Source: an uncultured Verrucomicrobiae bacterium (GTDB lineage Bacteria; Verrucomicrobiota; Verrucomicrobiia; Limisphaerales; J093). From it: 49,276 nucleotides of DNA. The stretch's first letter is position 1. Each line of letters begins with the position of its first letter. Positions 11,119-19,665 of the stretch are shown here, one piece after another. The notes under the pieces are model-generated. The model did not search any database. It saw nothing but the letters and a program-made list of their open reading frames with translations, and was not told the origin of the DNA. The position numbers and the translations under genes are program-made. The stretch is taken from positions 1 to 49,276 of the forward strand of contig CALFAV010000024.1 in assembly GCA_937946835.1 (NCBI GenBank). The letters run 5' to 3'.

Positions 11119-12411
11119 TCACAAGCCGATGGTCAGCCCCAGGTTCACCTGGTTGACCTCGTAATCAAAGCGCTGGCGTTCGCCCAGTTCAAAACTGTAG
11201 TTAATAAAGGTGGTGGCCCATTGACGCAACCGGTACGCCGCCCCCACCGTCACCCGGAAGTGTTCCAGGGTGAGGTCCTGGTTCGCATACTCGGTGTGCC
11301 GGTAATCCACGTTCGCGGTCAAAAACCACGGCCGAGCGGTGCCCAACACCTGCTGCACCCCCAGCCCCACCGAGTCGGTCACCGTGCCGCCGCCGGTGGT
11401 GGCGGACACACTGCCGCTGCGGTTGTAGTTCAGCGAGGCGCTGGTTTTTTCGGTGAACTGCTGCGTCAGTCCCAACCCGACCAGGGGATACCCGTCGGAG
11501 GGGCCCCGCTCGAACTCCCGGTGCTCGTAGCCCACGCGCACGTTGCCGCTCAACTTGGCGGTAAACGAGCCGCTGGCCGTGATCGAGCCGCCGAAGATGT
11601 CCGCGTCTGTCAGGCTGGGCAGGTTGCCGCGGCCGCTGCGCAACTGCTGGCCGTAGTGGGCCAGCGCGGCCAGGCGCAGCTTCTGGCTCAGCGCGTAATC
11701 GTACCCCGCGCGCAGGCGCCAGTCGGTCGAATCGTAAAACCGCGCCTGTTGGAAACCCTGACCGGGGTATTCCCGGAAATTGTACGACCCCTCAAGCCGC
11801 AGCCGGCTCTTGGCCGAGAGCACGTAGGCCAGATTGTGGCTGGTGCTGTAAAAATTGCGCTCGATGTTGCCGCCGGGAATCACGATGCCCGCTTCGACGG
11901 ACTCGTACCCCCCGACGATGCTGTTCAGAAACTGCGCCGAATTTTGGGTGTCGTATTCGAGGCGGCTGCCGGAAATCCGGGCGCCCAGGTTGATCAAGTG
12001 GTTGGAGGAATCGGCGTCCGTGTTTTCCACGAACAGGTACTGGTCGAAGCGATAGCGGAAATCCAGTTCCCGGTCGCCCCCCGCGCGCCCCAGCCGTGCC
12101 TGCAGCTCGGGGCTGAGCACAAAGTTAAAATCGTCCCGGCTCTCGATCAGCCCCAGTTGCTCGACCGGAGAGTTTTCCGGCAGGTTGAACACGTTGTCAC
12201 TGTAACCGGCGACAAACGTAAACCGCGGCTTGAGCACCACCGGTCCGGCGCTGAAGGCCAGCAGGTCCCGCGCTTCAAAGGCCCCGGCGTTTGAAGGGCC
12301 AAGGGCTCCCGCCGCCGCCAGCACCGCGGCCAGCGGCCCGGGCGCCCGTCCCCAGTTATCGCCCCGGCCGGGGTGTCCCCGGCCGCCTGCCGGTTTGTAT
12401 TGAACCTTCAT
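11119..12411 (-). CDS. Outer-membrane beta-barrel protein of the polysaccharide export operon
   Basis: A 430-aa protein with a basic N-terminus, a hydrophobic signal segment (PLAAVLAAAGALGPSNAGAF, about 26-45) and a mature part made of alternating amphipathic strands (for example KPRFTFVAGYSDNVF, RLRAGYDYALSQKLRLAALA, FRVTVGAAYRLRQWATTFIN), typical of a barrel with about 16 or more strands. The last residues (NQVNLGLTIGL) fit a terminal barrel strand. It heads the operon with the SLBB protein and kinase, and similar putative barrels occur in exosortase- or EPS-type loci. A role as the outer-membrane exit or assembly partner is inferred from order and fold only. Confidence 0.8.
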   Translation of the reverse strand: MKVQYKPAGGRGHPGRGDNWGRAPGPLAAVLAAAGALGPSNAGAFEARDLLAFSAGPVVLKPRFTFVAGYSDNVFNLPENSPVEQLGLIESRDDFNFVLSPELQARLGRAGGDRELDFRYRFDQYLFVENTDADSSNHLINLGARISGSRLEYDTQNSAQFLNSIVGGYESVEAGIVIPGGNIERNFYSTSHNLAYVLSAKSRLRLEGSYNFREYPGQGFQQARFYDSTDWRLRAGYDYALSQKLRLAALAHYGQQLRSGRGNLPSLTDADIFGGSITASGSFTAKLSGNVRVGYEHREFERGPSDGYPLVGLGLTQQFTEKTSASLNYNRSGSVSATTGGGTVTDSVGLGVQQVLGTARPWFLTANVDYRHTEYANQDLTLEHFRVTVGAAYRLRQWATTFINYSFELGERQRFDYEVNQVNLGLTIGL

Positions 12412-12604
12412 CGCTGAGATGTGTTAACCGCGAGTTACTCGGTCATTGGCCGTTGGGTCTCCAAGTTGCCGAGCGTCGCCATGTTCATCCGCTAGCGCGG
12501 CATCGTTCCCGGACCTGGCCGGCAAAAGCAAGTGTGAAATCCAACCGGCTCCTCGCGGCAAGGCGGCTGCCCCTGCCAGGTGCCGGGGGTTCCCCGCGGG
12601 CTGC

Positions 12605-14872
12605 TCAGAGCAACTGCGCCGGGTCCACGTCCACGCTCAGTGTCACGCCCTCGGGCGATTGGAAATGGGCCAGCAGCTCGGCCAGGTGTGGACTCAGGCG
12701 CGACATGTGTCGCGTCCGCGCCATCAACTGGTACCGGTAAAAGGTTTCCACGCGCGTCACCGGCGCCGGCGCCGGCCCGCACAGGATCAGGTCCGCCAGC
12801 TCCCGGGTCCGCGCCGCCAACTCCCGCCGCAGGTGCTCGGCCGTGAACCTGACCTTGTCCTCGTTGCGGCCGCGCAGGGTGACCAGGGCGATCCGGCTCC
12901 AGGGCGGGTAGTGCAACTGCCGCCGAAACTCGACTTCCTCCTCGTAAAAACTGGCGAAGTCATGCCGGCGCGCACATTGGATGGCCGGGTGGAAGGGGGT
13001 AAAGGTCTGCACCACCACTTCCCCCTCGACCTCGCCCCGGCCGGCCCGGCCCGAGACCTGGGTGAGCAATTGGAACGTCCGTTCCGCCGCCCGGAAATCC
13101 GGCAGATGCAAACTCAGGTCGGCGTAAATAATTCCCACCAGGGTCACGTTGGGGAAGTGCAAGCCCTTGGCAATCATTTGGGTGCCCACCAGGATGTCAA
13201 TCCGCCCGGCCCGAAACTCCCCCAGGATGCGGCGGTACTCCTCCTTGCGGGTCAGCCGGTCCGAGTCCATCCGCTCGATCCGGGCGTGCGGAAAGAGCCG
13301 GCGCAGGACCTCCTCGACCCGCTGCGTGCCCAGGCCGGCGTAGCGGATGCCCGGGTTGCCACAACCCGGGGCGGGGCAAACCGCCGGTGCCGGCTCGGCG
13401 TGGCCGCAGAAGTGACAGCGCAACTGCTGCTCCGGGCGATGGTAGGTGAGGGCCACGCTGCACCGGGGGCAGCCCGCCACGTAACCGCACCGCGGGCACT
13501 GGAGCGCGGTGGCGTAGCCACGCCGGTTCAGGAAGAGGATGGTCTGCTCCCGCCGCTCCAGTCGCGTGGCGATCGCCTCCCGGAGTCGCCGGGAAAAGAC
13601 CGGCACCCCCTGCCCCTGGCGCGCCTCCTGACGCAGGTCCACCACCCGCACCAGGGGCAGCTTCTGATGATCCACCCGCTCGGGTAACTCCAACAGCGTG
13701 TATTTGCCCCGGCGGGCGTTGAAATAGCTCTCCAGCGAGGGCGTGGCCGACCCCAGCACCACCACCGCACCTTCCCGGCACCCCCGCCACACCGCCACGT
13801 CGCGGGCCTGATAGCGCGGGGCCTCTTCCTGCTTGTAGGTGTGCTCGTGTTCCTCGTCCACGATCACCAGCCCCAGCGGCTCGACCGGCGCGAACACCGC
13901 CGAGCGCGCGCCGATGACAATCCGGGCGCGGCCGTCGCGGATTTTGTGCCATTCATCGTGCCGCTCGCCCGCCGAGAGGTGACTGTGCAGCACCGCCACC
14001 AACGTGCGGCGCGGCCCGTGCGAAAACCGGGCCTTGAACCGCTCGATGGTCTGCGGCGTCAGCGCGATCTCCGGCACCAGCACAATCGCCCCGCGCCCCC
14101 GCGCCAGGCACGCCTCCAGGGCCTGCAAGTACACCTCCGTCTTGCCGCTGCCCGTGACTCCGTGCAGCAGGAACACGCGCCCGGCGGCCGGCTCCCCCGG
14201 CTCCGTCCCGCCGCCGGGCGGCGGCCCGGTGTCATCCAGCGCGGCCACGATTTGCGCCAGCGCGCGCGCCTGGCCCTCGTTCAAGGGCAGCGGCTCGGTG
14301 GGCAGGAACTGTTCCCCGGCCAACGGGTCGCGCTCGCTGATCCGCGGCGCAATTTCCACCAGGCCCTTGTCCTCGAGCCGGCGCACCGTGTCAGCCGTGG
14401 CCCCGGTCAGGCGCAGCAACTCCTGCAACGGCAGCCCCTGGCGCTCTTCGATCAGATGCCAGAGCTCAAGCTGGCGTCGGGTCAGCTTGGGCAACGGTCC
14501 ATCGGCCGGCAGCGGGCGCACAAACAGCCGCTCGCGCCAGCCGGCCTGCTCGCGTCGCACCGCCTCCGGCAACACGGTTTTCAAAACCACTTCCAGCGGG
14601 CACACGTAGTAAGCGGCCAGCCAGCGGGCCAGGGCGAGCAGTCCGGGGGTGAGCAGACTGCGCTGGCCAAGCACTTGGAGGATCGGCTTGAGGCGGCGGC
14701 CCTCGGCGGCTGGGACAGCCTCGAGCAGGCCGGTCACGCTGCCCAGCACCTGCCGCGAGCCGAACGGCACCTTCACCCGCGCGCCCAGCACCACCCGCCC
14801 GGTCAGCTCCGGTGGGACGGCGTAGTCGAAGTCCTTCCCGAGGGCGAAGTCGAGCGTGACCCGGGCGATCAT
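12605..14872 (-). CDS. priA: Primosomal protein N' (replication restart helicase PriA)
   Basis: A 755-aa superfamily 2 DNA helicase that reloads the replisome at stalled forks. The N-terminal 3'-DNA-binding domain (ARVTLDFALGKDFDYAVP, about 2-20) and winged helix precede the helicase core: Walker A GVTGSGKTEVYL, DEEH box IVDEEHEHTYKQ, and GSATPSLESY. The zinc region has the paired cysteines CPRCGYVAGCPRC and CHFCGHAE with further Cys near CPAPGC. The GTQMIAKGLHFPNVTLVGI motif is PriA-typical. I chose ATG 14872 because MIARVTLDFALG aligns with the usual N-terminus; the frame is open further up but the sequence is unlike PriA. Length is normal. Confidence 0.95.
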   Translation of the reverse strand: MIARVTLDFALGKDFDYAVPPELTGRVVLGARVKVPFGSRQVLGSVTGLLEAVPAAEGRRLKPILQVLGQRSLLTPGLLALARWLAAYYVCPLEVVLKTVLPEAVRREQAGWRERLFVRPLPADGPLPKLTRRQLELWHLIEERQGLPLQELLRLTGATADTVRRLEDKGLVEIAPRISERDPLAGEQFLPTEPLPLNEGQARALAQIVAALDDTGPPPGGGTEPGEPAAGRVFLLHGVTGSGKTEVYLQALEACLARGRGAIVLVPEIALTPQTIERFKARFSHGPRRTLVAVLHSHLSAGERHDEWHKIRDGRARIVIGARSAVFAPVEPLGLVIVDEEHEHTYKQEEAPRYQARDVAVWRGCREGAVVVLGSATPSLESYFNARRGKYTLLELPERVDHQKLPLVRVVDLRQEARQGQGVPVFSRRLREAIATRLERREQTILFLNRRGYATALQCPRCGYVAGCPRCSVALTYHRPEQQLRCHFCGHAEPAPAVCPAPGCGNPGIRYAGLGTQRVEEVLRRLFPHARIERMDSDRLTRKEEYRRILGEFRAGRIDILVGTQMIAKGLHFPNVTLVGIIYADLSLHLPDFRAAERTFQLLTQVSGRAGRGEVEGEVVVQTFTPFHPAIQCARRHDFASFYEEEVEFRRQLHYPPWSRIALVTLRGRNEDKVRFTAEHLRRELAARTRELADLILCGPAPAPVTRVETFYRYQLMARTRHMSRLSPHLAELLAHFQSPEGVTLSVDVDPAQLL

Positions 14873-15297
14873 GGGCTGGTGGCGGTGTCGCGCCGCGCGC
14901 AGATTCCGGTGAGGGGCAAGGCCCGTCAAGCAACCGACCAACCCGCCGTTCCAAGTCCCCTTACCGGGTTTCGCGGCCGGGCGGAATCCGGTTCGGGCAG
15001 GTGCCAACGCCTGTCCCGGCTGGGGGAAATTGACCGACCCAACGGACGATGGCCGAGGTGTTGTGGGCAAGGGTTGGGGTCGCCGAACCGGGGGGCTCAA
15101 GCTGCAACATGTGCGCTCCGAGCCAGTTGCCCAAGCGATTCAGAAAGCCACGGGGGGGCTGAGGGCTGTCCAAAAATCGCACCGTCCTTGACGCGAAATT
15201 TTTGGACAATTTTCTCTTGCGCCAGCCGGCGTCGTGGTCCAGCCTCATCGGCAAGGAGACTCAGGGAAAAAGGAGAGCCCGGGTCAACTGCATTGCG
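14873..15297. other. Intergenic region upstream of priA
   Basis: 425 bases between priA (minus) and a possible small plus-strand ORF. GC is high until about 15160, then an AT-richer island (15165-15215) contains an 11-bp inverted repeat annotated separately. I see no RNA gene or further coding sequence. Confidence 0.45.
15167..15208. promoter_or_regulatory. 11-bp perfect inverted repeat (possible operator or hairpin)
   Basis: TGTCCAAAAAT at 15167-15177 and its exact reverse complement ATTTTTGGACA at 15198-15208 are separated by 20 bases that contain TTGACG (15188-15193), a near-consensus -35 element on the plus strand. The arms begin 31 bp apart, close to three helical turns, which suits a dimeric regulator. 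No -10 box of quality follows. It could also fold in RNA. The regulated gene could be the small ORF at 15298, the FG-GAP gene at 15501, or priA on the other strand. Confidence 0.45.
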
Positions 15298-15387
15298 ATG
15301 AAAAGGCCAAAGACGTTCTTCTGGTTTGCCGGGGTGGCAACTCTGGCGGGACTGCCGGTCTGGGTTTTGTTGCTCATGCTGTACTGA
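15298..15387 (+). CDS. Possible small single-TM membrane peptide
   Basis: A 29-codon frame beginning ATGAAAAGGCC, with the peptide MKRPKTFFWF followed by a hydrophobic helix (AGVATLAGLPVWVLLLMLY). A positively charged start, one membrane segment and a stop right after it are typical of small membrane proteins. A ggag lies about 25 bases upstream, too far for a good ribosome binding site. The frame is open 32 codons further upstream (to an ATG at 15202), but that part is unlike a protein. It could be chance. Confidence 0.3.
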   Translation: MKRPKTFFWFAGVATLAGLPVWVLLLMLY

Positions 15388-15500
15388 ACCGGTCGCCGGT
15401 CTGCCCGGGTGAAGAACGGGTTGCCCGGGCCGGATGGCAGGCGCTCCGGGGAGCTTGACGTTCCGGCGGTGGAACGGGCGAAGATGCCGTCATTGATGCT

Positions 15501-17858
15501 GTGACGGCTCCCGCTCATGCACCGCGCGGTCGCTTGTGGTTGCTGGTGGCCCTGCTGGGGCTGGTGGTCACGGCGGCGTGGCTGGTGCGTTCACGCCTGT
15601 CCAGCCGCCCGGCTGCCGCGGGCCGTGCCGCCGGTTCCACCAACTTGTTGACGGCCTTGATGGCCCTGGAGGCGCGGGAGGCGGCCGTCGCCGAAACGGT
15701 CTGGCGGGCGGAACTTCTGGCCCAGCAGCATGGGCGGGTCTTCGAGGACTTGTGGGATGCGCTGAACCGGTCCACCAACCGGCTCGCGGCCGCCGCGGCC
15801 TTCCCGCTTGAACGGGTGGTGTTGCCCGTTTTCGCGGCCCCCGAAACCCTGCCCCACGGCATCCGTTTGTGGACCCCGGTGCCGGCTCATCCGGGACGGG
15901 AACTGCCCGCTTCCGAGTGGCGTGACTGGCTCCACGCCCGCGCCGCCGAAGGCTGGGCCTTGGAACAGCTCGAATTCCGTCACCACCGCTTCACCCCCGC
16001 CACCAACGGCCAACCCGCCCGCAGCGACTTCGGTTTCCGGGCGCATCTGACCCGGCGCGCCGGCGCAGACCCCGCCGCCGAAACCCGCGCGGCGCTCGAG
16101 GGCGACTTGCAGGTGGTTTGGTCGGCCGGGGCGGGCCAGGATTCCCCACCCCGGGTCCAGCAGGCCGATGCGCACCGGTTGCGCCTGAGTATGCGCACCG
16201 GTCCGCCGGGCTTCGTCGAGCTGTTGAACGAACCGGTCTCCCCCCCGCCGCGCTCGCATTTCATTGACCCCTTGATCCTGCATGACCTGGATGGCGATGG
16301 CCGGCCCGAGGTCATCCTCGCGTCGGCGAACCGAGTGTACCGCCGGCAGCCGGATGGCCACTACGCCGGCGAACAGCTCTGTGCCGAACCGCCCGGCGCG
16401 ATTTTCACCGCTGTGCTGGCGGACTTTGATGGCGACCACACCCCGGACCTGCTCGTGGCCAAATTCGAGGGGCTCCTGCTTTTTCCCGGTCGCCCGGGGG
16501 GGCGGTTTGAATCACCCGCCCGCCCGGCGTGGGGGGCCCCGGCGCGTCTCCGCTACGGCCAGGTGCTGAGTTGCGGGGACGTGGACGGCGACGGCGACCT
16601 GGATGTGTGGCTCGGCCAGTACAAAAACCCCTACGACGGCGGGCAAATGCCCACCCCGTTTTACGACGCCAACGACGGCCACCCGTCCTACCTGTTGCTC
16701 AACGATGGCCGGGGCCGGTTCACCGACGCCACCGAAGCGGCCGGCCTGGCCGCCAAACGCTGGCGCCGCACCTACGCCGCCTCCCTGGTGGACCTGGACG
16801 GCGACGGCGACCTGGACCTGGTGGTGGTGAGCGATTTCGCCGGCGTGGACCTTTACCTCAACGACGGGCGCGGTCGTTTCACCGACGTCACCACGCGCCA
16901 CCTGGCCCGGCCCCGGGCCTTCGGCATGGCCCACGCCTTTGCCGACTTCAACACTGATGGTCGCCTCGACCTGTTTGTGACGGGCATGCATTGCCCCACC
17001 GCTGCGCGCCTGGCGCATCTGGGCCTGGCGCGCCCGGAACGGCCGGACTACCTGGCCGCCATCCCGGACATGATCCGCGGCAACAAGCTGTTCCTCCAAG
17101 AGGCCGACGGCGCTTTTCGGGAGGTCGCGGCCGAAGCGGGCGTGGACCGCACGGGCTGGTCGTGGGGTTGCGCGGCGGCGGATTTTGACAACGACGGCCG
17201 GCCGGACCTGGCCATCGCCAACGGCCACGAGACGCGCCAGTCCGTGCGCGAGTACGAACCGGAGTTCTGGCTGCACGATCTTTACGCGGCCGACTCGCGG
17301 GAGAACCCGGTCGCTGCCCAGTACTTCGCCGCCAAGATCAACCGCCTCCGGGGCGGCGGCCTTTCCTACGGTGGTTGGGAGCAAAACCGCCTCTTCCTCA
17401 ACCGCGGCCCGGCGGGATTTGTCGAGGTCGCGCACTTGTTGGGCGTGGCGCTGCTCGAGGACTCGCGCAACCTGGCTGCTGCGGACCTCGACGGCGATGG
17501 CCGGCCGGACCTGGTGCTCACCACCTTCGAGGCCTGGCCCGCGCCGCGCCAAACCGTGCGCATCTACCGCAACCAACTGCCGGACACCGGTCACTGGGTG
17601 GCGGTGCAACCGGAGCCCGCACTGACCGCCGCGACCATCGGTGCCCGGGTGGTGTTGGTGCGCCCGGACGGCCGCCGCGCCGTGCAGACCTGCGTGACCG
17701 GCGATTCACATCGCACCCAACACCCGGCGCTGGTGCATTTCGGCCTGGGCGCCGACCCGGCCGTGGCCGCGGTGGAGGTCCACTGGCCGGGCGGCCGGGT
17801 CAGCCGCAGAGAGCAACCGGAGGCCGATCGGGTGCACGGGATGCGGCCTTCGGAGTAA
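15501..17858 (+). CDS. Membrane-anchored FG-GAP/VCBS repeat protein with ASPIC/UnbV-like C-terminus (CRTAC1-like)
   Basis: A 785-aa protein with an N-terminal signal anchor (LWLLVALLGLVVTAAWLV, about 11-28) and a large extracytoplasmic part. Residues 250-680 hold at least six FG-GAP/VCBS repeats with calcium-binding Asp loops: DLDGDGRPEV, DFDGDHTPDL, DVDGDGDLDV, DLDGDGDLDL, DFNTDGRLDL, DFDNDGRPDL and DLDGDGRPDL. The last 100 residues (GARVVLVRPDGRR, VHFGLGADPAVAAVEVHWPGG) match the ASPIC/UnbV domain. Such proteins form beta-propellers on the cell surface; the substrate is unknown. The start is GTG; no in-frame ATG lies close by. It is convergent with the PQQ-type gene. Confidence 0.9.
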   Translation: MTAPAHAPRGRLWLLVALLGLVVTAAWLVRSRLSSRPAAAGRAAGSTNLLTALMALEAREAAVAETVWRAELLAQQHGRVFEDLWDALNRSTNRLAAAAAFPLERVVLPVFAAPETLPHGIRLWTPVPAHPGRELPASEWRDWLHARAAEGWALEQLEFRHHRFTPATNGQPARSDFGFRAHLTRRAGADPAAETRAALEGDLQVVWSAGAGQDSPPRVQQADAHRLRLSMRTGPPGFVELLNEPVSPPPRSHFIDPLILHDLDGDGRPEVILASANRVYRRQPDGHYAGEQLCAEPPGAIFTAVLADFDGDHTPDLLVAKFEGLLLFPGRPGGRFESPARPAWGAPARLRYGQVLSCGDVDGDGDLDVWLGQYKNPYDGGQMPTPFYDANDGHPSYLLLNDGRGRFTDATEAAGLAAKRWRRTYAASLVDLDGDGDLDLVVVSDFAGVDLYLNDGRGRFTDVTTRHLARPRAFGMAHAFADFNTDGRLDLFVTGMHCPTAARLAHLGLARPERPDYLAAIPDMIRGNKLFLQEADGAFREVAAEAGVDRTGWSWGCAAADFDNDGRPDLAIANGHETRQSVREYEPEFWLHDLYAADSRENPVAAQYFAAKINRLRGGGLSYGGWEQNRLFLNRGPAGFVEVAHLLGVALLEDSRNLAAADLDGDGRPDLVLTTFEAWPAPRQTVRIYRNQLPDTGHWVAVQPEPALTAATIGARVVLVRPDGRRAVQTCVTGDSHRTQHPALVHFGLGADPAVAAVEVHWPGGRVSRREQPEADRVHGMRPSE

Positions 17859-17983
17859 CCGGCCGGCGCGCTGTGAACTGCGCCGTGGCCGGAGGCGTTG
17901 TGGTGCCGAACACCGGGGACGCGCTGAATTGGCAAACTGCCGCAAGCCGCGTCAAAGCGGCGGCGGTGCGAAAACCGGGGCGT

Positions 17984-19444
17984 TCAAGGTTGGCGCAACC
18001 GGAACCAAGCGGCCGCCTCGACAGGCAAGGTCCGGTAGCGACCGGGCGTCAATTCCCCGCTCCCGTCCGCGGGGGTGTGCCAGCCCGGTTCGGGCCGTGC
18101 GGGCAGGTATTGCTCCAGCGTCCAGTCGAGGCTTTCCGCGGTCCAGAACACCTCGAGGGCGTTATCGGCTCGCTGGATTTCGAGGCGGGGACGGGCTTCC
18201 TGACGCGGTGTCCAGGGCAGGGCCACGGCCACAACCTGGCCGCGGGCGTTGCGGGCGTACAACACCCCCTTGGAGAACGAGGGCGGCGTCCAGGCACGGC
18301 CTTCGGGCAAAATCTGCGCCCGGGCCAACTCACGATATCCGGCGGGGTCCGGCCGGACCAGAATCAGGCGGCCCTTGCCCTCGAGCAACAACAGGTGCCC
18401 GCCGGCGGCGATGACCGATCCGGGGGGCACGTTGTCCTGTCGCCAGCGGATGTCGCCCGTGAGCAGGTTGGCGCACACAAAGGCGCCGGACCGCTCCGCG
18501 TCGCCGACGTAGGTGTAGAGGTGGTGTTCCCAGACCACGCCCGGACTGAGGTGAGTGGACAGCCCCGGACTTTGCCAACGGGTCACCGGTCCATTGGCCT
18601 CGAATTGCAGCAACTCCGCGGTGCGTTTGTAGCCGCTGAGCAGGAGGCCGCCGGCCACGGGCAACGGGTCGGGGCAATTCATGTCGTACTGGGTGAACCA
18701 GCGTTTGCTCCAGAGCAGGCGGCCGTCGGCTTGCGCCACGCCCACGGCCTCGCGATGGGCCAGCAGCGCCAACGCGGGTGTGCCGCGGTGGTCGTAGGGC
18801 ACACAAGCCGAGTAGCCGTTGAGGCCGTTCGTGCTGGCCCACAGCAGGGCGCCGTCCCGCTTGTCCAGGGCCAGACCGCTCCGGCCGGCATTTACGAACA
18901 ACCGATCCCCCAACACCAGGGGCGCGCTGGCCAACCCCCAATAGGGCAGTGCAATTCCCGCGTCGTTGGTCAGGTGCCGGGACCAGAGCACCCGCCCGGT
19001 GGCCGCCTCGAAGCAAAACAGGTCGCCCCACTTGCTCAACGTGTAGAGCCGGTCGCCCTCCAGGGTGGGCATGGCGCCCGGCCCGCCTTCATACAAATTC
19101 GGGTCCAAACGGGCCGGGTAGCGGAACTGCCACACCGGCTGCCCGCTGGCGGCGTCCAGGGCCGTGACCACGTCCCAGTCGTTGGAGTTGCCGAGGGTGA
19201 ATACCCGCCCTCCGCCCACAGCCAGCCCGGAAAACCCGGTGTGCACCTCGGCACGCCAGAGCACCCGGGGGCCTTCCTCCGCGGGCCAGGCTGACAAGGT
19301 ACCAGGCTCGGGTGAGATGCCGTTGCCCGCGGGGCCGCGCCATTTGGGCCAATCCGCCCAGCCCGCCGCCAGGAGGGACAACCCCAGGGCCAGGAACAGC
19401 GACCGGAACTCCGAATTCATGGCGCTAAGCTGAACGCGCTTCAT
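17984..19444 (-). CDS. Exported PQQ-like beta-propeller repeat protein
   Basis: A 486-aa protein with a signal peptide (SLFLALGLSLLAAGWA, from ATG 19444 or 19420) and a WPKWRGPAGNGISPEPG opening that is common in PQQ-like quinoprotein propellers. Repeats of the type VVTALDAASGQPVWQFRYP, LFCFEAATGRVLWSRH and LLTGDIRWRQDN make up residues 50-400. It lacks obvious catalytic residues of a quinoprotein dehydrogenase, so a structural or BamB-like scaffold role is as likely as enzyme activity. The last 70 residues (about 415-486, ending AAAWFRLRQP) form an extra domain that recalls the ORF at 22781. It is convergent with the FG-GAP gene. Confidence 0.87.
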   Translation of the reverse strand: MKRVQLSAMNSEFRSLFLALGLSLLAAGWADWPKWRGPAGNGISPEPGTLSAWPAEEGPRVLWRAEVHTGFSGLAVGGGRVFTLGNSNDWDVVTALDAASGQPVWQFRYPARLDPNLYEGGPGAMPTLEGDRLYTLSKWGDLFCFEAATGRVLWSRHLTNDAGIALPYWGLASAPLVLGDRLFVNAGRSGLALDKRDGALLWASTNGLNGYSACVPYDHRGTPALALLAHREAVGVAQADGRLLWSKRWFTQYDMNCPDPLPVAGGLLLSGYKRTAELLQFEANGPVTRWQSPGLSTHLSPGVVWEHHLYTYVGDAERSGAFVCANLLTGDIRWRQDNVPPGSVIAAGGHLLLLEGKGRLILVRPDPAGYRELARAQILPEGRAWTPPSFSKGVLYARNARGQVVAVALPWTPRQEARPRLEIQRADNALEVFWTAESLDWTLEQYLPARPEPGWHTPADGSGELTPGRYRTLPVEAAAWFRLRQP

Positions 19445-19665
19445 CCCTCGTCAAGCACCCCCAGCGCCGCTCACAAGCGCGTCCCGGTCGCCCCGCGACA
19501 TATGCAGGGCCACGTCCCGCGTCCAGGTCCCCCCGCGGTCCCATGGGCGACCTGCGGGCGTTTCCGATGAGACTGTGTCGAGGGGCGGTCGGACGATCGT
19601 GCGGAGTCGCCCGGGCATGCCTTGCCGCTTGCCAGGCGGCCCGGCCGGTGCGCTAGCCTTGCGCC

